Shown: in pieces, positions 1 to 7,454 of the stretch
How positions within the stretch are numbered: position 1 is the first letter of the stretch
How the letters are laid out: each line of letters begins with the position of its first letter
Source: Streptomyces sp. SolWspMP-5a-2
Lineage (GTDB): Bacteria > Actinomycetota > Actinomycetes > Streptomycetales > Streptomycetaceae
DNA: 33,071 bases
Assembly: GCF_900091845.1 (NCBI RefSeq)
Contig: NZ_FMCI01000342.1
Coordinates: 1-33,071, forward strand
Direction: 5' to 3'
Made by a program: the position numbers and the translations under genes
The notes under the pieces: model-generated
The model's input: the letters and a program-made list of their open reading frames with translations, nothing else
The model's database searches: none
Told to the model about the DNA's origin: nothing

Positions 1-2
1 CG

Positions 3-299
3 GCGACGGCGCTGGCCTGGCGCACCACCTACTACATCTGCAAGTGCGTCTACCGGCACGGCCCCGGCTTCCTCCAGGTCCGCGACCGCCGCTACGGCGA
101 GCTGCGCCGGTTCACCATCGACGAGCCCGAGTACCACGCGGCCGTCGCGGGCCTCGCCGACGGTGCGCACGCGGGGACCGTCCCCGAGCCGGTCCTGGCC
201 GACCTGATGGCCGAGACCCTGGTCCTGCGCTTCGGCGACCACCTCTGGTGGGCCCCCTACCGGGTCCGCCGCTGGTCGGAGGCGCCGCTGGTGATCTGA
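3..299 (+). CDS. DUF5825-like protein, C-terminal fragment
   Basis: Only the last 98 codons are present; the gene runs off the left edge, so no start is visible. The readable frame starts at base 3 and ends in TGA at 297-299. The fragment has a YYICKCVYRHGPGFLQVRDRR-like segment near its start and ends in FGDHLWWAPYRVRRW. From memory this combination (hydrophobic-HGPGF-x-VRDxR followed by a terminal PYRxRRW) is typical of the DUF5825 family of actinomycetes, which often sits next to radical-SAM RiPP-maturation genes; the neighbour that could confirm this lies outside the window. No biochemical function is assigned. It is followed 33 bp later by a strong hairpin, so it ends its transcription unit. 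Confidence 0.6.
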   Translation, partial: ATALAWRTTYYICKCVYRHGPGFLQVRDRRYGELRRFTIDEPEYHAAVAGLADGAHAGTVPEPVLADLMAETLVLRFGDHLWWAPYRVRRWSEAPLVI

Positions 300-707
300 A
301 CCGGGAGGGGCCCGGTCCTGGCACGGGTACGGCCGTAGGGGACGGTGCCACCGGCACCGTCCCCTACGGCGTCCGGCGTCCCCAACGGCCTTGCTCCGTC
401 GGCCTGTTGCCGCCGCCGGGGCGCCGGTCGCCGCGCCGGACGGCCGACCGGCGCCGCCCCTGTCCCGGACTCCCCGCAGGGAGCGGAGGCGGGCCGCGCC
501 GTCGTGGGTCCGTCCGGCTCCGGATGCCGAGCCGGGCGATCCGCGCTTGAATGGTGATCGGCTCGATCGACAACGGAATCGATGGTCCGCCGGTGCGGTG
601 CACACACCCGACCGGTATGCGGTGCCCCGCGGGGACCCGCGCGGCAGTCAGTCGAACCCTCTCCCGGGGACCTGAACCCCCTCCCTGCCAAGGAACGAGG
701 AACCGGT
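300..707. other. Gene-free stretch between the DUF5825-like gene and the fasciclin gene
   Basis: These 408 bases hold the 332-370 terminator and the leader of the fasciclin gene. Open frames here lack a ribosome site and normal streptomycete codon bias. I could not place a confident -35/-10 pair for the fasciclin gene; the promoter must lie between about 380 and 690. Confidence 0.6.
332..370 (+). terminator. Perfect 18-bp stem hairpin terminator
   Basis: Left arm GCCGTAGGGGACGGTGCC (332-349), three-base loop ACC (350-352), right arm GGCACCGTCCCCTACGGC (353-370). The arms are perfectly complementary. There is no U-tract, as is usual for streptomycete terminators. It lies 33 bp after the stop of the DUF5825-like gene and is close to symmetric, so it could also stop transcription from the right. 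Confidence 0.85.
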
Positions 708-1373
708 ATGAAGTCCGCCCGAATCCGTACCACCGCCCTCACAGCGGCGGCGGCCCTCAGCCTCCCGCTCTCCCTGGGCATCCTGGCGCCCCAGGCGTCC
801 GCAGACAGCATGACGCCCAGCCCCAGCGACACCATGTCCGCGTCGCCGTCGACGAGTGAGAAGCCCTTCGGACCCGGATGTTCCTCGCTGCCCAGCAGCG
901 GTGACGGGAGTTCCGCGGAGATGGCCAAGGAGCGCGTCGCCACGGCGGTCGAGAAGAACCCGAAACTGTCCATGCTGGCCGACGCCATCAAGAAGACCGA
1001 TCTGGCGAGCACGCTGAACGACCTCAAGGGCAGCACCGTCTTCGCGCCCACGAACGACGCGTTCAACAAGCTCGGCACGGTCAAGAAGAACGCGCTCCTG
1101 GCCAACAAGGCGGAGCTGAAGAAGGTCCTCGAGTACCACGTGATCAAGGACAAGAAGATCACCAAGTCCGAGCTGGCCCACGGCGACTTCACCACGCTGG
1201 AGGGCGGCAAGCTCACCACCTCGGGCTCCGGCGACTCGTACAAGGTGAACGACAAGACGCCGATCGCCTGCGGCGGGATCGCCACCAAGAACGCCACCGT
1301 CTACCTCCTCGACGGGGTCCTCATCCCGCCGATGATGACCACCCCCTCGGCCTCGACCTCCCCGTCCTCCTGA
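708..1373 (+). CDS. Secreted fasciclin (FAS1) domain protein
   Basis: 221 residues. The ATG at 708 follows GAGGA (697-701) with normal spacing. Residues 1-33 form a Sec signal peptide: basic MKSARIR, a hydrophobic Ala/Leu core, and an AxA-type end (QASA-D). A Ser/Thr/Pro-rich linker follows. Residues about 75-210 are one FAS1 domain, with the conserved TVFAPTNDAFNKL (H1) segment, an EYHVIKDKKI (YH) segment and a closing ATVYLLDGVLIPP (H2-like) segment. The tail is again Ser/Pro-rich. The single-domain, secreted layout resembles mycobacterial MPT70/MPT83-type proteins, which are cell-surface or secreted adhesion-like proteins. No SigK/RskA pair is present next to it. The precise role is unknown. 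Confidence 0.9.
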   Translation: MKSARIRTTALTAAAALSLPLSLGILAPQASADSMTPSPSDTMSASPSTSEKPFGPGCSSLPSSGDGSSAEMAKERVATAVEKNPKLSMLADAIKKTDLASTLNDLKGSTVFAPTNDAFNKLGTVKKNALLANKAELKKVLEYHVIKDKKITKSELAHGDFTTLEGGKLTTSGSGDSYKVNDKTPIACGGIATKNATVYLLDGVLIPPMMTTPSASTSPSS

Positions 1374-1381
1374 CCGCAGCG

Positions 1382-1410
1382 CCGGCTCCCCCGTGACCGG
1401 GGCGGGCCGG
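1382..1410 (+). terminator. Probable hairpin terminator after the fasciclin gene
   Basis: Outer stem CCGGC (1382-1386) with GCCGG (1406-1410) and inner stem CCCC (1389-1392) with GGGG (1399-1402), joined by a small internal loop and capped by GTGACC. It starts 8 bp after the fasciclin stop codon. Confidence 0.5.
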
Positions 1411-1550
1411 ACGGACGGACCCGGTGCGACCCCGGGGACCGCGCGCGCTCTCCCGTACGGCGACCCGCCGACGGGGACGCGCCCGGCCCCGGGGTCGCCG
1501 CCGTGCCGCCGGGAGGGCCCGCGGGCGCGGCCGACGGGGGCCGCGGAAGA

Positions 1551-1564
1551 GGGCCGATCGGCCC
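1551..1564. promoter_or_regulatory. DevR/DosR-box-like palindrome upstream of the doxX-like gene
   Basis: GGGCCGATCGGCCC is a perfect 14-bp palindrome, 111 bp before the GTG of the DoxX-like gene. It shares the core CCGNTCGGCCC with sites at 6162, 6662 and 9980, and the GGGxCxNNxGxCCC geometry of the inner part of the mycobacterial DevR box. Binding by the DevR homologue encoded at 6735 is an inference. Confidence 0.5.
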
Positions 1565-1675
1565 CGCCCGCGCGGACGTTCGGCATCCGGTGGCGAGGAC
1601 CGCCGCCGGAGGAGGATGAGGTGCGTCGGACCCGCCGGGACGACGCCTCAGCTCCTCGCCGAAGGGATCACCACC

Positions 1676-2275
1676 GTGACCGTTCACCACCCGCCGCACC
1701 GGAGCCGGGGCCTGCGACTGCCGTCCCCCGCGACCGGGTCCGCGCTCCCGGACGGCGGCCTCGCGCGGGCCTGCGCCGTGGCGGCGCTCCGCGTGGTCAC
1801 CGGGTTCGTCTTCCTGTGGGCCTTCCTCGACAAGACCTTCGGGCTCGGCTACGCCACCCCCGCGGGCAAGGGCTGGGTCGACGGCGGGTCCCCGGCCGGG
1901 GGCTTCCTCGCCGGGGTGTCCGCCGGGCCGATGCGGTCCACCTTCCACGCCTGGGCGGGCGCGGCCTGGGTGGACTGGCTGTTCATGCTGGGGCTGCTCG
2001 GGATCGGGGTGGCGTTCGCCGCCGGTATCGCGCTGCGCCCGGCCGCGGTCGCGGGCACGCTGATGACGGGGCTCATGTGGGTCGCCGAGTGGCCGCCAGC
2101 GCGGCACCTCGCGGACGGTTCGCCGAGCATGTCGACCAACCCGTTCGCCGACTACCACCTGGTCTACGCGCTGGTCCTGATCGCGCTGGCCGCCGTCTCC
2201 GCCGGGGACGTCCTCGGTCTCGGCCGGATCTGGGCCATGCTCCCGGTGGTCCGCCGCACGCCCTGGCTGCGCTGA
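1676..2275 (+). CDS. DoxX-family membrane protein
   Basis: 199 residues. The GTG at 1676 was chosen because GAAGGGA (1661-1667) lies 8 bp before it; an in-frame ATG at 1616 has its GGAGGAGG directly abutting and is too close. The protein has about four membrane segments: RVVTGFVFLWAFLDKTFGL near residue 40, WLFMLGLLGIGVAFAAGIAL near 105, a segment after AAVAGTLMTGLMWVAEW, and YHLVYALVLIALAAVSAG near 165. The FLDKTFG element and this spacing are typical of DoxX/thiosulfate:quinone oxidoreductase small-subunit-like proteins. DoxX proteins are often linked to redox or thiol stress, but the substrate here is unknown. The DevR-box-like palindrome upstream suggests control by the DevRS pair 5 kb away. 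Confidence 0.82.
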   Translation: MTVHHPPHRSRGLRLPSPATGSALPDGGLARACAVAALRVVTGFVFLWAFLDKTFGLGYATPAGKGWVDGGSPAGGFLAGVSAGPMRSTFHAWAGAAWVDWLFMLGLLGIGVAFAAGIALRPAAVAGTLMTGLMWVAEWPPARHLADGSPSMSTNPFADYHLVYALVLIALAAVSAGDVLGLGRIWAMLPVVRRTPWLR

Positions 2276-2308
2276 CCGGTCGGCGCCGCGCGCCGGTGCA
2301 CGGGCCCG

Positions 2309-3217
2309 TCACAGCAGGGCGCGGATCTCCGCGGCGAGCGCTCCGGGCGCGCTCGCCGGCACCATGTGGTCGGCCCCGGGCAGGACGACGTGCCGACCGC
2401 CCGGGGACTGCCGCGCACGGTGTGCGTGGGAGGCCGTGGCCGCCTCCCGGACGGAGCGCGTCATCCCGGGCGACGTGCGGCCCGCCGAGACGACGGTGAG
2501 CGGGACGCCGTCCAGCGCGGGCGGGGCGTCGAGCAGGCGGCGCAAGTCGCCCTGCGTGTCCTCCAGTTCGCGGGCCCTGGTGCGCATGGCCGCCACCGTG
2601 AAGCCCTCGGCCCGCAGGTCGGCCGCAGCGTCCGGGGGCAGCGCCGAGGTCAGGGAGCGGTGGACGAAACCCAGCAGTCCGGCACGGGCCAGGAGCATGC
2701 TCAGGTGCTGGCCCGCCCGCTCCTGGCGGCGCATCCCGGGCGACAGCAGCAGCGGGCAGGACTCGTCGGCCGGGTCGACGAGGACCAGCCCCGCGATCCG
2801 GTCGGGCCGTTCGGCCGCCGCGAGACGCACCACGGGCCCGCCCCAGCTGTGGCCGACCAGGACGAACGGGCCCGCGCCGAGCGGCTCCAGGTGGCCGAGG
2901 AGGTCGGTGAGGTCGCGGGCGAGGGCGTCGAGGCGGCGTGAGCCGGGGGCGGGCGCGCTGCGGCCGAGTCCGGCGCGGTCGTAGACCACGGTCGGCGCCG
3001 CGTCGCCCAGTTCCCGCTGCACGGCGGCCCACCAGGAACGTCCGGCGGCGAGCCCGCCCTCGAAGACGACCGTGGGTCCCGCGCCGTCCCCGCCGGCCGG
3101 GCGGCGCTGGAGGGCGAGACGGCGGCCGTCCCGGGTGGGCGCGAAGCCGGGCGCGCCCTGGCTGTGCCCCGGCGCGTCCCACGCGGCCCGCCGCCCGCCG
3201 TCCCGTTCCCCCGCCAT
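2309..3217 (-). CDS. Alpha/beta hydrolase
   Basis: 302 residues, ATG at 3217, convergent with the DoxX-like gene. The fold is clear: an oxyanion-side VVFEGGLAAGRSWW segment (residues about 50-63), VVYDRAGLGRS (77-87), the nucleophile elbow GHSWGG with Ser124, an LVLVDPADE strand (about 144-152), and a C-terminal GADHMVP carrying the probable catalytic His. No signal peptide or membrane segment is seen, so it should be cytoplasmic. The substrate cannot be read from sequence; the family covers esterases, lipases, epoxide hydrolases and haloperoxidase-like enzymes. The strong iron-box match just upstream suggests expression under iron limitation, which would fit a role such as siderophore-ester hydrolysis, but no siderophore gene is in the window. 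Confidence 0.87.
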   Translation of the reverse strand: MAGERDGGRRAAWDAPGHSQGAPGFAPTRDGRRLALQRRPAGGDGAGPTVVFEGGLAAGRSWWAAVQRELGDAAPTVVYDRAGLGRSAPAPGSRRLDALARDLTDLLGHLEPLGAGPFVLVGHSWGGPVVRLAAAERPDRIAGLVLVDPADESCPLLLSPGMRRQERAGQHLSMLLARAGLLGFVHRSLTSALPPDAAADLRAEGFTVAAMRTRARELEDTQGDLRRLLDAPPALDGVPLTVVSAGRTSPGMTRSVREAATASHAHRARQSPGGRHVVLPGADHMVPASAPGALAAEIRALL

Positions 3218-3237
3218 GCCGCCCCCGTCCAGAGATG

Positions 3238-3256
3238 TTAGGTAACCCTAACCTCT
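3238..3256. promoter_or_regulatory. Candidate iron box (DmdR1/IdeR/DtxR type)
   Basis: The 19-mer TTAGGTAACCCTAACCTCT matches the DtxR-family consensus TWAGGTWAGSCTWACCTWA at 16 of 19 positions. It lies 21-39 bp upstream of the alpha/beta hydrolase ATG (3217), where bound repressor would block transcription. It stands out as an A/T-rich patch in G+C-rich surroundings. gdhA ends downstream and reads toward it, so the site can only serve the hydrolase gene. Confidence 0.65.
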
Positions 3257-3257
3257 C

Positions 3258-3277
3258 CCGGGGCGGACGGACCCCGG
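3258..3277 (-). terminator. Hairpin after gdhA
   Basis: CCGGGG (3258-3263), 8-base loop, CCCCGG (3272-3277), perfect arms, 13 bp beyond the gdhA stop on the minus strand. Confidence 0.55.
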
Positions 3278-3290
3278 CGCCTTCCGGGCT

Positions 3291-4655
3291 CTAGATGACG
3301 CCCAGGTCGAGCATGGTGTCGGCGACCTTGAGGAAGCCCGCGATGTTGGCGCCGACGACGTAGTTGCCCGGGGCTCCGAACTCCTCGGCCGTCGCGCGGC
3401 AGGTGGAGTGGATGCCGGACATGATGGCCGCGAGCCGCCGGTCGGTCTCCTCGAAGGTCCACGCCTCGCGGGAGGCGTTCTGCCGCATCTCCAGCGCCGA
3501 GGTGGCCACACCGCCGGCGTTGGCGGCCTTGCCCGGCCCGAAGGCGACCCCCGCCTCGTGGAGGAGCCGGACCGCGCGCGGGGTGGTGGGCATGTTGGCG
3601 CCCTCGGCGACCGCCACGACGCCGTGCCCGAGCAGGGTCCTGGCCGCGGGTTCGTCGAGTTCGTTCTGGGTGGCGCAGGGCAGCGCCACCGTGCACGGGA
3701 CGTCCCAGACGGAGCCGCCCTCGACGTAGCGGGCGCCAGGCCGCGCCTGGGTGTACTCCTTGATGCGGCCGCGCCGGATCTCCTTGATCTCCCTGACCAG
3801 GTCGACGTCGACGCCGTCCTCGTCGACCACGTAGCCGCCGGAGTCGGACAGGGCGACGACCGTCGCGCCGAGTTCGCGGGCCTTGCGGGCGGCGTGGACG
3901 GCGACGTTTCCCGAGCCGGATATGACGACCCGCCTGCCGTCCAGGTCGAGGCCGCGGGCGGCGAGCATCTCCGCGACGAAGTAGACGGTGCCGTAGCCGG
4001 TGGCCTCGGTACGGACGTGCGAGCCGCCCCAGTTGAGGCCCTTGCCGGTGAGCACCCCGGACTCGTAGCGATTGGTGATGCGCTTGTACTGGCCGAACAG
4101 GTAGCCGATCTCCCGGCCGCCGACGCCGATGTCCCCGGCGGGGACGTCCGTGTTCTCGCCGAGGTGGCGGTGGAGTTCGGTCATGAACGACTGGCAGAAC
4201 CGCATGATCTCGGCGTCCGAGCGGCCCTTGGGGTCGAAGTCGGAGCCGCCCTTGCCGCCGCCGATGGAGAGCCCGGTGAGCGCGTTCTTGAAGATCTGCT
4301 CGAAGCCGAGGAACTTGACGATGCCGAGGTTGACCGAGGGGTGGAACCGCAGTCCGCCCTTGTACGGTCCGAGGGCGGAGTTGAACTCCACGCGGAAGCC
4401 CCGGTTCACCCGGACCTGTCCTGCGTCGTCCACCCACGGGACCCGGAACAGCAGCTGCCGTTCCGGTTCGCAGAGCCGTTCGAGGACGCGGTGCGCGACG
4501 TAGTCGGACCTGCGGGCGAGCACCGGTTCCAGGGACTCCAGAACCTCGAGCGCCGCCTGGTGGAACACGTCCTGCCCGGGGTCGCGGGCCACGAGAGCCG
4601 CGAAGACATCGGCGGTCAGGCGCAGTTCGCCGGACGGCGGGTGCGAGAGGGTCAC
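3291..4655 (-). CDS. gdhA: NADP-specific glutamate dehydrogenase
   Basis: 454 residues, the normal length for the hexameric NADP-type enzyme (2-oxoglutarate + NH4+ + NADPH to glutamate; cytoplasmic ammonium assimilation). The GTG at 4655 has AGGAGG (complement of 4664-4669) 8 bp upstream; an ATG 5 bp before it is out of frame. Family marks are the PYKGGLRFHPSVN glutamate-site segment (residues 97-109), GGGKGGSDFDPKG with the catalytic-region Lys135 (132-144), PAGDIGVGGREIGYLFGQYKR (172-192), and the Rossmann motif SGSGNVA (246-252). All expected residues look intact. It is divergent from the LmbE-type gene across a 518-bp region. In streptomycetes gdhA responds to nitrogen status, but I could not identify a convincing GlnR box here. 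Confidence 0.96.
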   Translation of the reverse strand: MTLSHPPSGELRLTADVFAALVARDPGQDVFHQAALEVLESLEPVLARRSDYVAHRVLERLCEPERQLLFRVPWVDDAGQVRVNRGFRVEFNSALGPYKGGLRFHPSVNLGIVKFLGFEQIFKNALTGLSIGGGKGGSDFDPKGRSDAEIMRFCQSFMTELHRHLGENTDVPAGDIGVGGREIGYLFGQYKRITNRYESGVLTGKGLNWGGSHVRTEATGYGTVYFVAEMLAARGLDLDGRRVVISGSGNVAVHAARKARELGATVVALSDSGGYVVDEDGVDVDLVREIKEIRRGRIKEYTQARPGARYVEGGSVWDVPCTVALPCATQNELDEPAARTLLGHGVVAVAEGANMPTTPRAVRLLHEAGVAFGPGKAANAGGVATSALEMRQNASREAWTFEETDRRLAAIMSGIHSTCRATAEEFGAPGNYVVGANIAGFLKVADTMLDLGVI

Positions 4656-5173
4656 GGGACATACCTCCTGGTACGACGTGTGTGCGGGTCACGGCAGTGT
4701 GTCAGGCGGGCCGGTCGGCGCCGAGAGCCGCGGCCCCGCCGTCCACGGAGTGGACACCCGGCCCACCCGCAGGCGGCACCCGCGCGGCCCGGCGGGTGGC
4801 CGCATTTCCGGTCCGACCGCGCGGGAACGGCGAGCATTCATGGCGCCACAGCGGTGATATACCGCACGGCGCGATCGAGATCCACCGTTTTATCGAGGAG
4901 TGCCGGAAGAACTGCCCGCTGTCGCCGTGACCATCGCGCGGGAACCCGATAAGACAGGGGAAACCGCAGGTCAAAGGGTCTTTGCTCGCGCGCCGAGTTG
5001 AGGGCTGACGGGTCAGGATATAGTGCGCCGGGTGAGGGGTGTCGCGCTTCTGGCAGGGCAATCCAATTCAGCCAGTCCGGCGCCTTCAGCGTAAAATTTG
5101 GCGAAACTTTTTCACGCCAGTGCCGTCTGGCGGGAATATTTTCCTTGCTCATTTTCTGCAGGAGGACTGCTCC
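4656..5173. promoter_or_regulatory. Long divergent intergenic region gdhA / lmbE-like
   Basis: 518 bases, with the right half (about 4840-5160) clearly more A/T-rich than the genes. Small dyads visible: GTCCAC-GGA-GTGGAC (4741-4755), CAAAG-GGT-CTTTG (4972-4984) and CGCCAG-TGCCGT-CTGGCG (5115-5132). The last one sits 41 bp before the ATG of the lmbE-like gene and is the best operator candidate. Promoters for both genes must lie here, but no -35/-10 pair is clear enough to call. Short open frames inside have no good codon bias and are not called. Confidence 0.6.
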
Positions 5174-6007
5174 ATGACCGACCGCCCCCTGACGCTCATG
5201 GCCGTGCACGCCCACCCCGACGACGAGGCCACCGGAACCGGCGGCGTGCTGGCGCGGTACGCGGCCGAGGGCATGCGGACCGTCCTCGTCACCTGTACCG
5301 ACGGCGGTTGCGGCGACGGACCGGGAGGGGTGAAGCCCGGCGAGCCCGGACACGACCCCGCCGCCGTCGCCGCGATGCGCCGCGAGGAACTGGAGTCGAG
5401 CTGCGCGGTGCTGAGGATCAGCGACCTGGAGATGCTCGACTACGCCGACTCCGGGATGACCGGCTGGCCGACCAACGACGCCCCCGGGTCGTTCTGGCGG
5501 ACCCCGGTGGAGGAGGGCGCCGCCCGGCTCGCGGAGCTGATGCGGCACTACCGTCCCGACGTCGTCGTCACCTACGACGAGAACGGCTTCTACGGGCACC
5601 CCGACCACATCCAGGCCCACCGCATCACCATGGCGGCGCTGGAGATGACCTCGCTGACGCCGAAGGTGTACTGGACGACGATGCCGCGCTCGATGATGCA
5701 GCGGTTCGGTGAGGTCATGCGGGAGTTCGGCGACGACATGCCGGAGCCGGACCCCGCCGAGGCCGCCGCGCTCGCCGACATCGGCCTGCCCGACGACGAG
5801 GTGACCACCTGGGTGGACACCACCCCGTACAGCGGGCAGAAGTTCGACGCGCTGGCCGCCCACGCCAGCCAGGGCGAGAACATCTTCTTCCTCAAGATGG
5901 GCAAGGAGAAGTTCGCCGACTTCATGGGCGTCGAGACGTTCGTGCGTGTCAAGGATTCCACCGGCGCCGCCCTCCCCGAGGACGACCTCTTCGCCGGACT
6001 GCGCTGA
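5174..6007 (+). CDS. PIG-L/LmbE-family zinc deacetylase
   Basis: 277 residues. The ATG at 5174 has AGGAGG at 5160-5165, spacing 8. The N-terminal VHAHPDDEATGTGG carries the family's zinc site: His14, Asp17 and, further on, His145 in GHPDH (141-145). The length and the AHPDDE motif match the group containing MshB (GlcNAc-Ins deacetylase) and Mca (mycothiol S-conjugate amidase). These remove acyl groups from GlcN-inositol compounds in mycothiol metabolism, though many paralogues act on other N-acetyl sugars or antibiotics. No other mycothiol gene is nearby, so the substrate is left open. Predicted cytoplasmic. It stands alone in its transcription unit, behind an A/T-rich leader. Confidence 0.9.
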   Translation: MTDRPLTLMAVHAHPDDEATGTGGVLARYAAEGMRTVLVTCTDGGCGDGPGGVKPGEPGHDPAAVAAMRREELESSCAVLRISDLEMLDYADSGMTGWPTNDAPGSFWRTPVEEGAARLAELMRHYRPDVVVTYDENGFYGHPDHIQAHRITMAALEMTSLTPKVYWTTMPRSMMQRFGEVMREFGDDMPEPDPAEAAALADIGLPDDEVTTWVDTTPYSGQKFDALAAHASQGENIFFLKMGKEKFADFMGVETFVRVKDSTGAALPEDDLFAGLR

Positions 6008-6120
6008 CCCGGCGGTCCGCGCGCTCCCCGTGGGCCGCGCCGCGGGGCGGGTTCCGGCGGTGCGGCCCGCGCGGCGGCGCACCGGGCTCGTCCTCCGGTC
6101 CGGGTCCCGGCCGGGGCGGA

Positions 6121-6164
6121 CCCCGGGACCCGGTGGTGCGCCCCGCACGGTCCGGGTGCCGGGG
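6121..6164 (+). terminator. Imperfect 13-bp hairpin before the STAS gene
   Basis: CCCCGGGACCCGG (6121-6133) pairs with CCGGGTGCCGGGG (6152-6164) at 12 of 13 positions across an 18-base loop. It lies 114 bp after the lmbE-like stop, and its last three bases overlap the DevR-box-like site at 6162. It could end the deacetylase transcript or shape the leader of the STAS gene. Confidence 0.45.
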
Positions 6165-6175
6165 CCGGTCGGCCC
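6162..6175. promoter_or_regulatory. DevR-box-like site upstream of the STAS gene
   Basis: GGGCCGGTCGGCCC differs at one central base from the perfect palindrome at 1551 and is followed by TA. It ends 36 bp before the ATG of the STAS gene. The inner GGGxCxNNxGxCCC layout matches the mycobacterial DevR box. Confidence 0.5.
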
Positions 6176-6211
6176 TACCGCGCCGACCCGCGCTCGGGGT
6201 TCGCTCTCCTC

Positions 6212-6604
6212 ATGGCCGAGCAGGACTCCGCCCTCGCGGCGGACCACCCCGTCGCACCGCGGCCGGGCACGGACCCCGCCGCGTCCGGGACGGCGACCGT
6301 CGTCGCGCTGCACGGCGAGATCGACGTGCTGACCGCGTTCGCGCTCTCCGACCGCCTGGACGCGCTCACCGCACGCCCGCACCCCGATCTGGTGCTCGAC
6401 CTGCGCGCGGTCGGCTTCATCGACTGCGCCGGGCTCGGCGTCCTGTGCCGCGCGCGCAACCGGGTGCTGGCCCGCGACGGCCGCCTGCGGCTGGTCACCG
6501 AGAGCGCGAGCCTGCGCAGGCTGCTGCGGGCCGCGGGCCTCGGCGGCGTCTTCGAGCTGGTGACCGCCCCGCCCCGTCCCGCGCGCGGCGGATCGGGCCG
6601 GTGA
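6212..6604 (+). CDS. STAS-domain protein (anti-sigma-factor antagonist-like)
   Basis: 130 residues. After a variable N-terminus (about 1-27), residues 28-118 form a STAS domain: VVALHGEIDVLTAFAL (strand and first helix), PDLVLDLRAVGFIDCAGLGVL (core strand and phosphosite loop) and LRLVTESASLRRLLRAAGL. In SpoIIAA-type antagonists the loop is D-S-S-G-L and the second Ser is phosphorylated by the partner anti-sigma kinase. Here it is D71-C72-A73-G74, so the acceptor position is Ala73 and cannot be phosphorylated. The protein may be permanently active or act as a scaffold. The ATG at 6212 has only a weak ribosome site. It sits 130 bp upstream of devR on the same strand and has its own DevR-like box. 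Confidence 0.87.
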   Translation: MAEQDSALAADHPVAPRPGTDPAASGTATVVALHGEIDVLTAFALSDRLDALTARPHPDLVLDLRAVGFIDCAGLGVLCRARNRVLARDGRLRLVTESASLRRLLRAAGLGGVFELVTAPPRPARGGSGR

Positions 6605-6661
6605 CGGTCCCATCACCGCTGCCCCGCACGGGAGTTGGGGATGACGTCCGCCGCCCCGATG

Positions 6662-6675
6662 GTGCCGTTCGGCCC
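6662..6675. promoter_or_regulatory. DevR-box-like site upstream of devR
   Basis: GTGCCGTTCGGCCC, with a complete right half-site CGGCCC and core CCGNTCGGCCC, followed by TATG. It lies 59 bp before the ATG of the DevR homologue, a position fit for autoregulation. The identical 14-mer recurs at 9980-9993. Confidence 0.5.
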
Positions 6676-6734
6676 TATGCGCCACGGCCCCGCCTCGGCG
6701 AGGATCCCGGCAGGAACCCGGACGAAGGGGCGTC

Positions 6735-7418
6735 ATGGACGGCATACGGGAGTTCTCGGAGCGCAACCCGGTTCGGGTCTTCCTCCTCGACGACCACGAG
6801 GTGGTCAGGCGCGGCCTGCACGACCTGCTGGACGCCGAGCCCGACATCGAGGTCGTCGGCGACGCCGGGACCATCGCGAAGGCACTGGCCCGGGGCCCCG
6901 CCCTGCGCCCGGACGTGGCCGTCCTCGACGTCCGCCTCCCGGACGGCAACGGCATCACCGTCTGCCGCGAGCTGCGCGACCGTCTGCCGGGGCTCGCCTG
7001 TCTGATGCTGACGTCGTTCGACGACGACGACGCGCTCCTGGACGCCATCATGGCCGGCGCCGCCGGGTACGTCCTCAAGCAGATCAAGGGGTCCGACCTC
7101 GTGACCGCCGTGCGGACGGTCGCCTCCGGGCAGTCGATGCTCGACCCGGCCACGACCGCCCGGCTGATGAACAACCTGCGCGGCGCCGAGACCTCGCCCG
7201 ACCCGCGCGGCGAGAGCCTCGACCGGCTGACGCCGCGTGAGCGGGAGATCCTGGCGCTGATCGGCGAGGGGCTCACCAACAGCCGGATCGGCAAGCGGCT
7301 CTTCCTGTCCGAGAAGACGGTCAAGAACCACATCTCCCGGCTGCTGGCCAAGCTCGGCGTCGAGCGCCGCGTCCAGGCCGCCGTCCTGGCCTCCCAGCAC
7401 CGGCCGCCGCCCACCTGA
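6735..7418 (+). CDS. devR: NarL/LuxR-family response regulator, DevR/DosR type
   Basis: 227 residues. The ATG at 6735 is preceded by GAAGGGG. Residues 14-130 form the receiver: acidic pair Asp19-Asp20, phospho-acceptor Asp65 in AVLDVRLPDG, Thr93 in MLTSF and Lys115 in YVLKQIKG. Residues about 164-225 are a LuxR-type HTH starting LTPREREILALIGEGL, with the recognition-helix segment SEKTVKNHISRLLAKLGVERR (192-212). This is close to the same segment in mycobacterial DosR, including the Lys/Lys/Asn contact residues. It is convergent, 36 bp apart, with a DevS/DosS-like kinase that should phosphorylate it. In mycobacteria DevR drives hypoxia/NO dormancy genes; the streptomycete homologue is expected to act similarly. 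Paralogues are common in Streptomyces, so one-to-one orthology is not proven. Confidence 0.88.
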   Translation: MDGIREFSERNPVRVFLLDDHEVVRRGLHDLLDAEPDIEVVGDAGTIAKALARGPALRPDVAVLDVRLPDGNGITVCRELRDRLPGLACLMLTSFDDDDALLDAIMAGAAGYVLKQIKGSDLVTAVRTVASGQSMLDPATTARLMNNLRGAETSPDPRGESLDRLTPREREILALIGEGLTNSRIGKRLFLSEKTVKNHISRLLAKLGVERRVQAAVLASQHRPPPT

Positions 7419-7454
7419 CCGGGGCGGGGGCCGGGTCGGTCGCGTCGGCGCCGC

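Larger units (their letters stand above)
1374..1675. other. Intergenic region upstream of the doxX-like gene
   Basis: 302 bases holding the fasciclin terminator (1382-1410) and a perfect 14-bp palindrome at 1551-1564. No gene is supported; frames crossing it are low-complexity Arg/Gly/Pro strings typical of non-coding streptomycete DNA. Confidence 0.55.

Noticed and set aside
1616..1675. In-frame upstream ATG for the DoxX-like gene
   Set aside because: Its GGAGGAGG directly touches the ATG, and GTG 1676 has a properly spaced GAAGGGA.
4960..5110. Possible GlnR box for gdhA (GAAAC-containing stretches near 4970 and 5104)
   Set aside because: The spacing and the partner GTnAC half-sites do not fit the GlnR consensus.
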